This document shows, one piece after another, positions 7,116 through 13,378 of a DNA stretch of 13,378 nucleotides. Below the pieces are notes generated by a model. It ran no database searches, was not told the origin of the DNA, and saw only the letters and a program-made list of their open reading frames with translations. Position numbers and translations under genes: made by a program. Numbering within the stretch: position 1 is the first letter of the stretch; every line of letters starts with the position of its first letter. This stretch comes from Bacteroidota bacterium (GTDB taxonomy: Bacteria; Bacteroidota; Ignavibacteria; Ignavibacteriales; Melioribacteraceae): positions 1 to 13,378 of the forward strand of contig JAEXUB010000075.1 of assembly GCA_023453125.1 (NCBI GenBank), given 5' to 3'.

Positions 7116-7128
7116 GCCCCGCAGGGGC
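7116..7128 (+). other. Leader hairpin before the purine permease gene
   Basis: GCCCC (7116-7120), loop GCA and GGGGC (7124-7128) form a perfect five-pair hairpin 18 bases before the ATG. A run of seven A follows, then CGGG at 7137-7140, which lies where the ribosome binding site should be. CCCG (7118-7121) in the hairpin could pair with that CGGG instead, so a small switch controlling translation is possible. It has no T-run on the plus strand and is not a terminator. Confidence 0.4.
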
Positions 7129-7146
7129 TAAAAAAACGGGTGCTGT

Positions 7147-8466
7147 ATGGAAAACTACTTTGACTTCAAGGGGAACGGTACAACTTTTAAAACCGAAATT
7201 ATTGCCGGCATTACAACCTTTCTGGCAACAATGTATATTATCGTCGTCAACCCCGCCATTATTTCGGCAACAGGAATGCCATTCCCGGGAGTGCTCACGG
7301 CTACTGTCCTGGTTAGCGCATTCAGCAGTATTGCAATGGGAATATACGCCCGAAACCCGATTGTAATGGCTCCCGGCATGGGGATAAATGCATTCTTTGC
7401 GTATACCGTTGTTCTCGGAATGGGGGTTAAATGGGAAACGGCTCTCGGCACTGTTTTCTGGTCGGGGGTTATATTTATTCTTTTGTCCGTATTTAACGTA
7501 CGCACAAAAATATTGAAGGCAATTCCGCGTCAGCTCCGCTTCGCGATTGCGGCGGGTATCGGATTATTTATTACATTCATCGGATTTGAGAATGCCAGGT
7601 TCATAGTGGGAAATCCCTCTACTCTTGTCGGAATTGCCAAAATGAATCCTATTATCATTACATTTTTAGCGGGACTATTAATTACCTCTCTCTTTGTAGT
7701 AAAGAAATTCAAAGGGGCCTTGATTCTTGGAATTGCGATTACCACTATTCTATCAATTCCGATTGGAAGGTTTTACGGAGATGCTTCTACAATTAATATG
7801 GGGGCTGCAACCCTGGTAACCTGGAAGGGATTATTTGAATGGCCCGATTTCAGTCTGTTTATGGCAATGGATTTTATCGGTGCGCTTAAATTTTCTCTGC
7901 TCCCGGTTATATTTGTTTTTCTTTTTACCGACCTTTTTGATTCTGTATCTACATTCATAGGCGTATCGGAAGCCGCAGACCTGCTTGATGATAACGGCGA
8001 GCCGAGGAGAATTAAAGAGTCCTTAATTGTAGATGCATTCGGCACTATGATTTCAGGCCCTTTCGGAACCAGTTCCGCCACAAGCTACATTGAATCTGCC
8101 GCCGGGGTAGAGCAGGGGGGGCGCACCGGACTAACGGCGGTAGTTGCCGGTTTGTTATTCCTTCCATTTATGTTTTTTTCCCCCCTTCTATCAGTGGTGC
8201 CCGCAATTGCAACTGCCCCCGCATTAATTCTTGTAGGGGTCTTTATGATGAAACCCGTTATTAAGATTAATTGGGACAAGATGGATGATGCCGTTCCGGC
8301 ATTTATAGGAATGATACTGATTCCGCTTACCCACTCAATTACACAGGGAATTATTTGGGGATTCATTTCCTGGATAGTAATAAAACTTGCAATAGGAAAA
8401 AGAGAGGAGGTAAGCCTTACTATGATAGTAATAGGATTGCTTGCCCTTGCAACCCTATTTGTTTAA
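7147..8466 (+). CDS. NCS2-family purine permease, AzgA type (guanine/hypoxanthine or adenine)
   Basis: A 439-residue inner-membrane proton-coupled nucleobase importer with about 12-14 helices. The family signatures are clear: an N-terminal TFKTEIIAGITTFLATMYII segment, PGMGINAFFAY at residues 76-86, DLFDSVSTFIGVSEAADLL at 262-280 and GTSSATSYIESAAGVEQGGR followed by TGLTAV at 307-332, which is the AzgA/PbuG/GhxP form. Which purine it takes cannot be fixed from these motifs. The ATG at 7147 has only a weak ribosome binding site (CGGG, six bases before), close to a hairpin. It follows the kinase gene by 61 bases; a purine-sensing link between the two is a guess. It converges with the next gene, leaving eight bases between the stops. 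Confidence 0.93.
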   Translation: MENYFDFKGNGTTFKTEIIAGITTFLATMYIIVVNPAIISATGMPFPGVLTATVLVSAFSSIAMGIYARNPIVMAPGMGINAFFAYTVVLGMGVKWETALGTVFWSGVIFILLSVFNVRTKILKAIPRQLRFAIAAGIGLFITFIGFENARFIVGNPSTLVGIAKMNPIIITFLAGLLITSLFVVKKFKGALILGIAITTILSIPIGRFYGDASTINMGAATLVTWKGLFEWPDFSLFMAMDFIGALKFSLLPVIFVFLFTDLFDSVSTFIGVSEAADLLDDNGEPRRIKESLIVDAFGTMISGPFGTSSATSYIESAAGVEQGGRTGLTAVVAGLLFLPFMFFSPLLSVVPAIATAPALILVGVFMMKPVIKINWDKMDDAVPAFIGMILIPLTHSITQGIIWGFISWIVIKLAIGKREEVSLTMIVIGLLALATLFV

Positions 8467-8474
8467 TCACTCTT

Positions 8475-9371
8475 TTACCTGTTGTCTGTATTAATTCTGT
8501 AAGAAGAGGGATAAATTACCATCGAAACCTGAACTTTCCCCTTCCTTCCGTCAGCATTAAGAAAACCGCTGTTTCCGCCCGAGGTATTCGAGACTGCCGA
8601 AACCGCCAGAGTGGTATCATTCTCCAATTTCATTACAATATTTGTTTCAGCCTCTCCGGCAGAAATGAAACGGGAAATTCTTTTAACTGACATACTGCTC
8701 AACGCGCTTACATCGGGAAGTTTATAATCGCGCATAGTTCCATCTGCGTTTCGAATGTTTTTCCATTTTCCGCCCCCACCCCCTTTCTCTGCAGGGACAT
8801 ATAAAAACTCCATTGCATCTGCATATACCGCGGAAACATTTCCTGTTGCTACATCGGCGGCTGAATACACTTTCTGCGAATTTTCAATATCATTCCTCGT
8901 GGATATCTGTCCGGCGAAAGTGCTCCAGTTAAGGAAATACTGGTTTATCATAATTGCCCCGAAAAGAATTAATACAGGATAGACTTTTCTAATTCTTTTC
9001 TTCATTCTCTCTTCGAATGGTATTGCTTTCCATCTCAAGTAGGTCAGGAGTAAAATTGACGGAACCATAAAGTAAAAAAGCAGGGTAGTTATCAATGCGG
9101 AAGTATGGATATTGCTCCACCCTGAAGCCTCCGTCTTGCCGTTAAATTCGCTTATTCCGCTCATTACAATTTCGCCGGCGGCTGCCACTGCAGGCGGGAA
9201 ATATAAATTAATGGCGTTGTAATCGAATCCACGCGTTGAAAGGGTGGTTAGAAACACGTATAATATCTGCAGAAGGAATGCAAAAAGAAACAGATAAGAG
9301 GGTTTGGCAATAATCTGCCTTTCAAACGGGGTAATTTCCCCTTCCCAATCGAAATTAGTTTTGAATTTCAT
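8475..9371 (-). CDS. Unrecognised membrane protein with three helices and a soluble C-terminal domain
   Basis: A 298-residue protein I do not recognise. Predicted helices are at about residues 25-45, 90-112 and 130-149, with a charged loop RWKAIPFEERMKKRIRK between the second and third. After residue 150 it is soluble, containing a glycine run (EKGGGGGKWKN, 195-205), which looks like a linker, and a C-terminal part rich in Ser/Thr and beta-like strands (about 220-298). Two Trp-containing motifs (GWSN at 84-87, NWSTF at 148-152) flank the membrane part. The ATG at 9371 has GGGGGAT ahead of it and overlaps the end of the upstream open frame by 17 bases, so translation is probably coupled. By helix count and orientation the C-terminal domain would lie on the opposite side of the membrane from the N-terminus. 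No function is proposed. Confidence 0.75.
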   Translation of the reverse strand: MKFKTNFDWEGEITPFERQIIAKPSYLFLFAFLLQILYVFLTTLSTRGFDYNAINLYFPPAVAAAGEIVMSGISEFNGKTEASGWSNIHTSALITTLLFYFMVPSILLLTYLRWKAIPFEERMKKRIRKVYPVLILFGAIMINQYFLNWSTFAGQISTRNDIENSQKVYSAADVATGNVSAVYADAMEFLYVPAEKGGGGGKWKNIRNADGTMRDYKLPDVSALSSMSVKRISRFISAGEAETNIVMKLENDTTLAVSAVSNTSGGNSGFLNADGRKGKVQVSMVIYPSSYRINTDNR

Positions 9372-9990
9372 AGTATCCCCCTTTTTCTGTAAGCCGCATC
9401 TTGACCTGGACCATTCCCTTATCTTTCCTGAAGTTTACAAAATCTTCATTAATCCCCTTGTAAAATTTACTTTGACAGATCAGGGTAATTTTATTTGCTT
9501 CAAGGGTGTCAACATATATATATCCAGCCGCCTTAGATGAATCCTGATTGTTGTAGAGTATTTCAATTGCCCTGGAATCCTCAATTGTCGGGGGATAAAG
9601 GGAAGAAAATGTCTCCTCAAGATTCTTCTTATTCCCCCCGTATTACTCTTTTAAAGTTTTTATACTGATTTCCTTCAGGTTCCAGAGAAATTCCCCCTCG
9701 CTTATCTGCCCCCCGATGGTTAAGAGTCCTTCCTTCTGCTTATATGCGTTATCTATGGCTTTATAGGATGCAAGTAGAATTCCGGTGCTCCCGATTATTA
9801 CAATAAGTATTACAGCACTCCTGTACGTGCCGGTTAAATACTTACCCGAATATTTAACCGCAATAAAGAGGATTCCCGCAATGGATATCCAAAGCGATAT
9901 CTCAACGGCTTTTTCAAGCCTGCCGCCTGAAAAATAACTGCCGAGAAAAGATAAAACAACCAGAAGCGAATAAATAAATATCTGTTTCAT
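9355..9990 (-). pseudogene. Unrecognised membrane protein gene interrupted by an in-frame TAA
   Basis: The first part (ATG at 9990, 115 residues) has three helices, at about residues 3-20, 26-44 and 56-75, and then a soluble stretch ending Lys-Thr-Leu-Lys-Glu before TAA at 9645-9643. In exactly the same frame the sequence stays open for 95 more codons (9642-9358; from Tyr-Gly-Gly-Asn to Tyr-Tyr-Glu-Ile-Gln-Asn) and stops at 9357-9355, overlapping the next gene by 17 bases. The later part contains no ATG, GTG or TTG start in this frame until two ATG codons near its very end, so it cannot easily be a gene of its own. A single base change (for example CAA to TAA) explains the break; a sequencing error or stop read-through are alternatives. 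The full product would have 211 residues. A TTG at 10002 is an alternative start four codons upstream but has a poorly spaced GGAG. Confidence 0.65.
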
Positions 9991-10232
9991 ATGCCCGCTC
10001 AAATTATTTAATAAATCTCCAGACTCTCAGAATAATATAAACTAATTCTTATAATTAAAACAGTCCCGCTCACCTATTGCGCCGGCGCTTCAATTCCAAT
10101 TATGTTTTCACGAAACAATAAGACTCAAGATTCCGGTTTGTAATTTGAGTGTTGAGAAATAATTGCGAATATATTATTTTAAACAATCCATTTAATCAAC
10201 AACTTATTACACGAAAATCCAGGGGAGGATTT
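9991..10232. other. Divergent intergenic region without a recognisable gene
   Basis: This 242-base AT-rich gap separates the interrupted membrane gene (leftward) from the small membrane protein (rightward) and must hold both promoters. TTTATATTAT on the minus strand (around 10030-10045) and TATTAT at 10172-10177 on the plus strand are -10-like, but neither has a good -35 at the right distance. No FNR/DNR-type palindrome and no RNA gene is seen. The plus-strand frame is open back to 10149 with a TTG, but that extension has no ribosome binding site and I left it out. Confidence 0.4.
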
Positions 10233-10562
10233 ATGCTGTTAAATATTCCGGAATTTTTAATACTTATTCTTTTCAGTTCTCTTTATCTTATACTCTTCAA
10301 TTTCTCTAAGGCCAAAACATATGATCTAAAGAAAAAATATTATTCATTATGCCTGCTCCTGTCCGCTTGGTTAGTTGCACTGGCCTCATCTTACACGGTT
10401 AATCTCCAAATGTTTAATCCTTATGGCGGTAGACCAGGGGTTTCTTTTTATTTTGAACTTTTATTCAGGGCATTATTTGTGATTTCGATTGCCTTTTCAA
10501 TATTTTTCATGCTTGTTTCTCATACCGAAAAGCCTGAGTCTAAAGAAGAGGAAACAGTTTAA
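10233..10562 (+). CDS. Small unrecognised membrane protein, three helices
   Basis: A 109-residue protein. The ATG at 10233 is chosen because of the strong AGGGGAGGA ribosome binding site at 10221-10229. Helices are at about residues 5-21, 38-55 and 73-92, followed by a charged tail (HTEKPESKEEETV). Two lysine-rich turns (KAKTYDLKKKYY) lie between helix 1 and 2, suggesting an internal loop there and a C-terminal tail on the outside or inside depending on orientation. No cysteine pair, histidine cluster or other metal-binding motif is visible. Divergent from the interrupted gene and convergent with dmsC, with which it shares a terminator. I do not recognise the family. Confidence 0.65.
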   Translation: MLLNIPEFLILILFSSLYLILFNFSKAKTYDLKKKYYSLCLLLSAWLVALASSYTVNLQMFNPYGGRPGVSFYFELLFRALFVISIAFSIFFMLVSHTEKPESKEEETV

Positions 10563-10568
10563 AAAAAC

Positions 10569-10594
10569 AAAGCCCGTCAGCAGACGGGCTTTTT
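10569..10594. terminator. Bidirectional rho-independent terminator
   Basis: AAAGCCCGTC (10569-10578), loop AGCA, and GACGGGCTTT (10583-10592) form a perfect ten-pair stem. On the plus strand it is followed by further T residues to 10594, and on the minus strand by TTTGTTTTTTT (10571-10561). It therefore ends both the small membrane protein gene and the dmsABC operon, whose stops lie within 10 bases on either side. Confidence 0.93.
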
Positions 10595-10595
10595 C

Positions 10596-11489
10596 TTATA
10601 TTCCGATTCTATTGAATGCAGCATAAAATAAATACCTTCCCGCAATTTCAGCAAGCCACACCAGGATAAATGCAACATAAAACCGGGGTACATTCATAGC
10701 TTCGCCGCTGAAAGAGTAATATGTTAATGCAAGAAGTATAATAGCTGCCGCCTGTAATGCAATGCGGAGCCAGAACAAAAGCATATTATCCTTAACTATT
10801 AAGGAGTAACTCTCCGAGGCCGCGCGCTCCCCGCCTGCAAGAGTAAAAATCTTAATTAACCACACAGCAAGCTCTGCCGCAAATAGCAGAACCGCGGCAC
10901 CGATAATCATTCTGATTATTAGATGCATTCCGCTCAGAGAACTAAAATGCACCCCTTCCCTGTTTGCCAGGAATATGTATGCAGCCGCAAATGTTAATCC
11001 CCCCAGAATAAACGAAGATAAATAGAACAGGATAGGAGTAGCCATGTTATTCCAGGCGGGTATTATCTCAATCATATAAATGCGCGCCATTACAAATATC
11101 AGCGAAAGCCCCGCAATAACGGAGGCGGAAACCATAACAGCCTGCCCTGTTAAAGAGAAGAGGTCCTTAAAATAAACAAGTGCAAACCCGGTAAGAAAGA
11201 GTCCGAAAATTATTACAAAGAGTATTTCCCTGCTGAGCCAGCTACCGGCAAGATTATTCATTGCATAGAATGCGTTTTTAAAATTCCCAAGATGGAGAAA
11301 AGAGATAATAACCGCTCCTATGAATAATGCGCAGATAACAAGGAGAAGTTTTTCATTTATTACACGGCCGTTTTCAATTCCGGCACGTGCTGCGGTAAAA
11401 TAGTTTACGACACCGAATGCAGCGAGCATACCGACGGCTGCCTGTGCAAACAAAGTAAAAAAGACGAGTGTAATTTCTGAACCTTTCAT
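10596..11489 (-). CDS. dmsC: DmsC-type membrane anchor subunit of a molybdopterin oxidoreductase
   Basis: A 297-residue integral membrane protein with eight predicted helices, close to the E. coli DmsC length of 287. It keeps the family signatures HLGNFKNAFYAMNN (the 'HLGxPxxAFxxxxN' motif) with SWLSREI after it, and LAEIAGRYLFY near the C-terminus. It would anchor the DmsAB pair to the membrane and oxidise menaquinol, passing electrons to the iron-sulfur subunit. The start codon lies one base after the dmsB stop, with GGAGG in front (inside the dmsB end), so the two are translated in tandem. The last gene of the operon; the bidirectional terminator follows at once. Confidence 0.9.
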   Translation of the reverse strand: MKGSEITLVFFTLFAQAAVGMLAAFGVVNYFTAARAGIENGRVINEKLLLVICALFIGAVIISFLHLGNFKNAFYAMNNLAGSWLSREILFVIIFGLFLTGFALVYFKDLFSLTGQAVMVSASVIAGLSLIFVMARIYMIEIIPAWNNMATPILFYLSSFILGGLTFAAAYIFLANREGVHFSSLSGMHLIIRMIIGAAVLLFAAELAVWLIKIFTLAGGERAASESYSLIVKDNMLLFWLRIALQAAAIILLALTYYSFSGEAMNVPRFYVAFILVWLAEIAGRYLFYAAFNRIGI

Positions 11490-11490
11490 T

Positions 11491-12108
11491 TTACACCTCC
11501 TCCCGGTTATTAATTATAGCATTCCTGCTCTTGCTCTCCATCGCATCCTTGTGAGGTGTAATTACAATAGAAGGATTTGTTATACCGGAAACGGGAAGAG
11601 GATATATTTCATTTACAATGCCGTATTTTTTCTGAAGCTCGTTCAGTTCTCCGAAATCAAGAACTCGCATTGGACAGGCGGCTACACAGGCGGGGGATTT
11701 TCCCTCTTCAAGAAAATCGGCACAAAGATTGCATTTGCTCATTACCCCTTTCGATTCATCATACTTGGGGGCTCCGTAAGGGCAGGACCATTCGCAGTAT
11801 CTGCAGCCAATGCATTTATTTTCGTCAACACTCACAATTCCATTTTTGTCCTTGTGCATTGCGGTGGTAGGACAGTTCTTAACGCAAAGAGGATCATCGC
11901 AATGATTACAGGAAATAGAAACATTATATGCCGAAATTTTGTGGATCCAGGCATTTCCTTTTTGAATCCAATCCCCTTCATTAATTTCATATACTCTTCT
12001 CCACAAAACACCGCGGTTTAGATTGTTTTTATCTATGCACGCTGCCTGGCAGGTCTTGCATCCGGAGCAGTGTCTTGTATCAACGTAAAAAGCGTATTGT
12101 TTTTTCAT
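11491..12108 (-). CDS. dmsB: DmsB-type four-cluster iron-sulfur electron-transfer subunit
   Basis: A 205-residue ferredoxin-like protein, the same length as E. coli DmsB. Sixteen cysteines form four 4Fe-4S sites: C14/C17/C20/C24, C67/C70/C75/C79, C99/C102/C105/C109 and C126/C129/C141/C145. The third group, CIGCRYCEWSCPYGAPKY, is nearly the DmsB pattern. No twin-arginine signal is present, as in other DmsB proteins that are exported with the catalytic partner. It relays electrons from the membrane anchor to the molybdopterin subunit. The start is 9 bases after the dmsA stop with AGGAGAG before the ATG. Confidence 0.95.
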   Translation of the reverse strand: MKKQYAFYVDTRHCSGCKTCQAACIDKNNLNRGVLWRRVYEINEGDWIQKGNAWIHKISAYNVSISCNHCDDPLCVKNCPTTAMHKDKNGIVSVDENKCIGCRYCEWSCPYGAPKYDESKGVMSKCNLCADFLEEGKSPACVAACPMRVLDFGELNELQKKYGIVNEIYPLPVSGITNPSIVITPHKDAMESKSRNAIINNREEV

Positions 12109-12117
12109 TTTCTCTCC

Positions 12118-13378
12118 TTATGCCCTTTCAACCTGAACCATTATCGTATGCTGAGCCGTTCCGAATGCAAGGGGAGTCCACTTTTCCGATGTAAGGACAT
12201 TAATGTTTCCTCTTCGGTCAATCCCCTTTTCGTCAGGAGTCCACCAGGCCCCCTGCGGAATGTTAACTACGCCGGGGAGAATCTTTCTTGTAATACGGCA
12301 GGGAATAATCATTGCCCCCCTCTCGTTAAAGACCTTAACAAGCTGGCCGTTTTCAATATTCCTCTTTGCGGCATCAATAGGATTGATAAACACCCTTTGC
12401 GGAAACGCTTCGTTTGTAATATCATTATTGTCGTGTGTGGAATGAACCCTTTCCAGATAATGGTTCCCCAAGGCCTGCAAAGGATATTTCTCCGCTTCTT
12501 TTCCAAATGGGCTTTCCCATTCCTGTATATATTTAGGCACCGGAGGTATTTCCTTTGGATTGTTTTTCTCAAAGAGCTGCTTTGAAAAAATTTCAATTTT
12601 TCCCGACGGCGTTGCAAGTTTATGTTTAACCGGGTCTTTCCTGAAATCGGCGAATGCTATTTTAGGTTCTGTAACAGGCACTGAGTACACACCGGCATTT
12701 GATTTCTCAAATTCATTCAAAGCGGGCACATCCGGGAATCGGGTTTTCCTGTATTCTTCAATAATATATTCTATCCATCCCCTTTCATCGCGCCCTTCGG
12801 TATACTTCTCTTTAACTCCAAGCTTTTCTGCAACTAATGAACAGATTTCATAATCGCTCTTTGTCTCGTATGGCGCTTCAACAACTTTGGGCATAAGAAT
12901 CACTTCATCCCCGTACTTCCATCCGTCTTCAAGCCCATAAGTCTCAAACTGAGTACAGACGGGAAGAAGTATATCGGCAAATTTAGCTGTCGGAGTCATA
13001 AACTGTTCGTGCACTACCAGAAATTCAACAAGTGATTCGTCCCCAAGTATTTTGGCCGAGCGGTTTGTATTGGCGTGCTGGTTAATTAATGCGTTAGTGG
13101 CAACCGCATAAATAAGTTTAATATTGTTATCAAGTTTTTCGGCGCCGAGTACTCCATCGGCGGGAGTCATTTCTTTTCCCCGCAAAACCGCTTCGCTCCA
13201 AAGAAAGACCGGTATTTGCGCCTTTACAGGGTTATCCCCCGTAGGGAATGCATTCCAGAAAGGGCCGCCGTCATCCGCCTGGAGAGCAATTCCACCTGCC
13301 CATCCCCCCGGAATTCCAACATTGCCTGTAATTGCGGCAAGTACGCATCCTGCAATAACTGCCTGTTCGCCGTATGCG
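12118..13378 (-). CDS. dmsA: DmsA-type molybdopterin oxidoreductase, catalytic subunit, C-terminal part
   Basis: The frame is open to the right edge of the window, so about 419 residues, roughly the C-terminal half, are seen; the first start codons inside the window are internal. The visible part begins AYGEQAVIAGCVLAAITGN, followed by VGIPGG, the typical end of the molybdopterin oxidoreductase core. Later come LLPVCTQFETYGLEDGW, LATPSGKIEIFS and HSTHDNND. The last 120 residues are the molydopterin-dinucleotide-binding domain, ending in INVLTSEKWTPLAFGTAQHT and VQVE, closely like E. coli DmsA. The N-terminal cluster motif, the Mo ligand and the Tat signal lie outside. As a DmsA-family enzyme it reduces an S-, N- or Se-oxide (DMSO, TMAO, tetrathionate or selenate are candidates); the true substrate is not readable here. 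It heads the dmsABC order. Confidence 0.9.
   Translation of the reverse strand, partial: AYGEQAVIAGCVLAAITGNVGIPGGWAGGIALQADDGGPFWNAFPTGDNPVKAQIPVFLWSEAVLRGKEMTPADGVLGAEKLDNNIKLIYAVATNALINQHANTNRSAKILGDESLVEFLVVHEQFMTPTAKFADILLPVCTQFETYGLEDGWKYGDEVILMPKVVEAPYETKSDYEICSLVAEKLGVKEKYTEGRDERGWIEYIIEEYRKTRFPDVPALNEFEKSNAGVYSVPVTEPKIAFADFRKDPVKHKLATPSGKIEIFSKQLFEKNNPKEIPPVPKYIQEWESPFGKEAEKYPLQALGNHYLERVHSTHDNNDITNEAFPQRVFINPIDAAKRNIENGQLVKVFNERGAMIIPCRITRKILPGVVNIPQGAWWTPDEKGIDRRGNINVLTSEKWTPLAFGTAQHTIMVQVERA

Noticed and set aside
7116..7128. Hairpin before the permease as a terminator of the kinase gene
   Set aside because: On the plus strand it is followed by an A-run, not a T-run, and the stem has only five pairs.
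10149..10232. TTG at 10149 as the start of the small membrane protein
   Set aside because: No ribosome binding site before it, the extra 28 residues are low in coding character, and the ATG at 10233 has a strong AGGGGAGGA site.
13183..13185. TTG at 13185 as the start of the molybdopterin oxidoreductase
   Set aside because: The same frame stays open to the window edge and encodes conserved family sequence (TGNVGIPGG and onward), so the true start is outside the window.
1..13378. CRISPR array, tRNA, rRNA, insertion sequence or prophage
   Set aside because: No spaced direct repeats, RNA gene signature, transposase, integrase or terminal inverted repeats were found on either strand by reading.

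Overview
The window holds 13.4 kb of a respiratory and nitrogen-oxide region from a moderately AT-rich, Gram-negative-type bacterium. Nearly every gene has a strong GGAG/GAGG ribosome binding site. The set of genes (quinol NO reductase with a small heme-copper-like partner, DmsABC-type reductase, periplasmic multiheme cytochromes, Crp/Fnr regulator) would suit an anaerobic or microaerobic member of the Ignavibacteria/Chlorobi side of the FCB group. That placement is inferred from gene style only; no marker gene is present.

Left part (1-1511, minus strand): two exported c-type cytochromes in one transcription unit. The first gene in reading order is a five-heme protein whose first heme motif has the unusual spacing CX3CH. 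Ten bases after it comes the start of a monoheme protein that runs out of the window.

NO block (1512-5239, plus strand): a Crp/Fnr regulator without the iron-sulfur cysteines of FNR, then a perfect FNR/DNR-type palindrome (TTGAC-N4-GTCAA) placed as a class II activator site. It is followed by a small four-helix membrane protein with an HxH motif and a full-length quinol-dependent nitric oxide reductase (norZ). A strong terminator closes the unit. The simplest reading is a self-contained, regulator-controlled NO detoxification or denitrification module.

Middle (5240-8466, plus strand): an orphan Cache-domain histidine kinase with a TTG start, then an AzgA-type (NCS2) purine permease with a small hairpin in its leader.

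Unknown membrane genes (8475-10562): a minus-strand pair of unrecognised membrane proteins, the upstream one interrupted by a single in-frame TAA stop, and a divergent small membrane protein. The open frame after the TAA runs on for 95 codons and overlaps the next gene by 17 bases.

Right part (10569-13378, minus strand): after a shared bidirectional terminator comes a dmsA-dmsB-dmsC operon: a molybdopterin oxidoreductase (C-terminal half only), a four-cluster ferredoxin-like subunit and a membrane anchor. Together they would take electrons from quinol to a terminal acceptor (DMSO, TMAO or a sulfur/selenium oxyanion) outside the membrane. The norZ enzyme draws on the same quinol pool.
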